Positions 62,775-64,000 of a stretch of 64,000 nucleotides of DNA are shown piece by piece. The position numbers and the translations under genes were made by a program. Positions within the stretch are counted from its first letter, which is position 1. Each line of letters starts with the position of its first letter. The notes beneath the pieces are model-generated. The model was not told the DNA's origin and did not search any database. It was given only the letters and a program-made list of their open reading frames with translations. The stretch is from NCBI RefSeq assembly GCF_009389715.1, contig NC_052409.1, forward strand, positions 2,458,001-2,522,000, written 5' to 3'. The DNA is from Phoenix dactylifera. Lineage: Eukaryota > Streptophyta > Magnoliopsida > Arecales > Arecaceae.

Positions 62775-63842
62775 CCGGACCGGGGACCGATCACGCCCGA
62801 CCCGTCCGTCTCGAGCGGGCTCGGATGATACCTCCGGAATAGCGGCAGTCTCACCACCGGAGGGCTGATACAGCGTCAGCTGCCGGTCCGTGCCCACGGC
62901 GTCTCCCTGATCGGTGGGCCCGGACTCGTCGGTCGGCGTCGGAGGCACCTCCTTGCGGGACTTCTTCGCCGGCGGGGCCCCGCTCGGAGGAGCTCGTTTC
63001 CTCCTCCGGACCGCTTCCAGTAGGGACGACCTACCAACAGCCGGTCCCTTGTCCGACCGCATGACGTCGTCAATCTCTGCAACAAGAACGAGATGGTCGA
63101 GGGCTGAGAAACCGAAGGAAAGAACGAGACGAAAGAGGAGAAAAGAGTCAAAAAAGAAATGGTGGCGGGCTCACGGTCGGTGGGGACCGAGCTCAGACCG
63201 ACATTCACCAAGGTATCCTCGGAAATAAGGCGGGCCACCGGGGGGAGCTGGCCCTCGGCAACCAACCCCTTCAAGGCAAGCCAAGCCATCGGATTCCTCC
63301 CTCGACAGTCTCGATAGGCCGATCGGGGACTTCATCGGCGTCTCCCAGGTCGCCCTGATTTCCCAAGAGGGATCTACATCGATGAAGAAGAAACGCTCCT
63401 TCCAGCCGTGAATGGAGGAAGGAGCCTCTTTGACGAGGCCGCACCCTCGCCGCGCCGCAAAGCACCACCACCCTTTGTCCTGAGGGTGGCCACTCAGGCT
63501 GTAGAACTCCCAAAAAACATTCAGAGTGGCGGGAATCTCGTGCATGCGGCAGAGAACCTGGAAGACCGTCAGGGCACGCCACGAGTTCGGCACCAGTTGC
63601 GTCGGCGCAACTCTTAAACCCCGGAGTACCTGCACGACTAAGTCCGAAGGGGGAAAGCGGAACCCGGCCTGGAGAATGCCCTCATTGATGGCGATCTTCC
63701 CTGGAGGAGGATGGGACATCCTCTCCTCAGGCCCCGGGAGCGTAACGTTGCAGGCCTCGGGAAGGTGGTACCGAGCCACGAGTTTGTCTAAGTCCTCGGC
63801 GACCAGCTCCGACTTAATGCGGTCTGCTCTCACTTCGCCCAT
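62775..63842 (-). CDS. Partial Ty3/gypsy-type retrotransposon gag (Transposase_28-like N-terminal domain), cut by the gap
   Basis: Starts MGEVRADRIKSELVAEDLDK at 63842 and contains PPPGKIAINEGILQAGFRFP, LRGLRVAPTQLVPNSWRAL and KGWWCFAARRG, the pattern of the 'putative gypsy type transposon' domain (PF04195) at the N-terminus of many plant gypsy polyproteins. Near 63290 the frame shifts to AWLALKGLVAEGQLPPVARL, ending at a GT donor (C|GTGAGC, 63174-63173). A 98-nt AT-poorer gap follows and a TTGCAG acceptor rejoins the frame at 63076 (IDDVMRSDKGPAVGRSSLLE), so a small intron is likely. The rest is basic and Pro-rich (APPAKKSRKE). The copy is incomplete because of the gap; protease and RT parts are outside the window. 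GC content is well above the neighbours. Confidence 0.65.
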
Positions 63843-64000
63843 TCCTAATGGCCAATAAACCTACGGTCAGGACGGGGACAAGAAGGGGGGAAAGACCGGA
63901 ACGACTGGGGTACACTAGTACAAAAGGAGAAAGTACGAAGAGCCCTAAGTAGAAGAATGGGGTAACTCACCGGAAGAGAAGGAAGAACGGCTCCGAGAGC

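Overview
The window is nuclear plant DNA. Its genes have many short exons with GT-AG introns, and it also holds plant LINE, hAT, TRIM, SINE and Ty3/gypsy-type elements and AT-rich intergenic DNA. The protein sequences look monocot, and my impression is palm-like; that placement is inference and no search was run.

All five recognisable genes lie on the minus strand. From right to left in transcription order they are: a plastid MurE-type ligase homologue (61759-57860, 4 exons); a USP-kinase-U-box protein of the PUB33/34/35 type (48965-41352, 9 exons, reading frame intact); a C2H2-like zinc-finger protein (37077-30702, 9 coding exons plus a probable 5'UTR exon); a signal peptide peptidase-like protease (26591-8749, 14 exons over 18 kb); and a PIP1 aquaporin (5039-3119, 4 exons). 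They do not form a pathway: plastid biogenesis, ubiquitin/kinase signalling, an unknown nuclear protein, intramembrane proteolysis and water transport. I reconstructed exon borders by hand from splice sites, reading phase and family conservation.

Spaces between genes are filled with mobile DNA. 27.7-28.4 kb holds a LINE RNase H/zinc-binding relic (minus strand). 50.9-53.3 kb holds a second LINE tail (plus strand) split by an internally deleted hAT element with an 8-bp target duplication. 54.2-54.7 kb is a complete TRIM, 55.2-55.4 kb a reversed relative of it, and 59.9-60.0 kb a solo LTR in a MurE intron. The longest protease intron carries a GC-rich element bounded by a perfect 9-bp duplication, with a hairpin nested inside it. 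The right end (62.7-64.0 kb) has a 100-base gap and a gypsy-type gag 5' part with a probable small intron.

Four of the five genes contain single-base frame breaks at otherwise conserved places: one in PIP1, three in the protease, two in the zinc-finger gene and ten or more in MurE exon 1. The kinase gene has none in 2.67 kb of coding sequence. The simplest reading is consensus errors in the assembly, but decay of MurE cannot be excluded from the sequence alone. I found no clearly new biological system; the nested mobile elements and the MurE lesions are the most unusual content.
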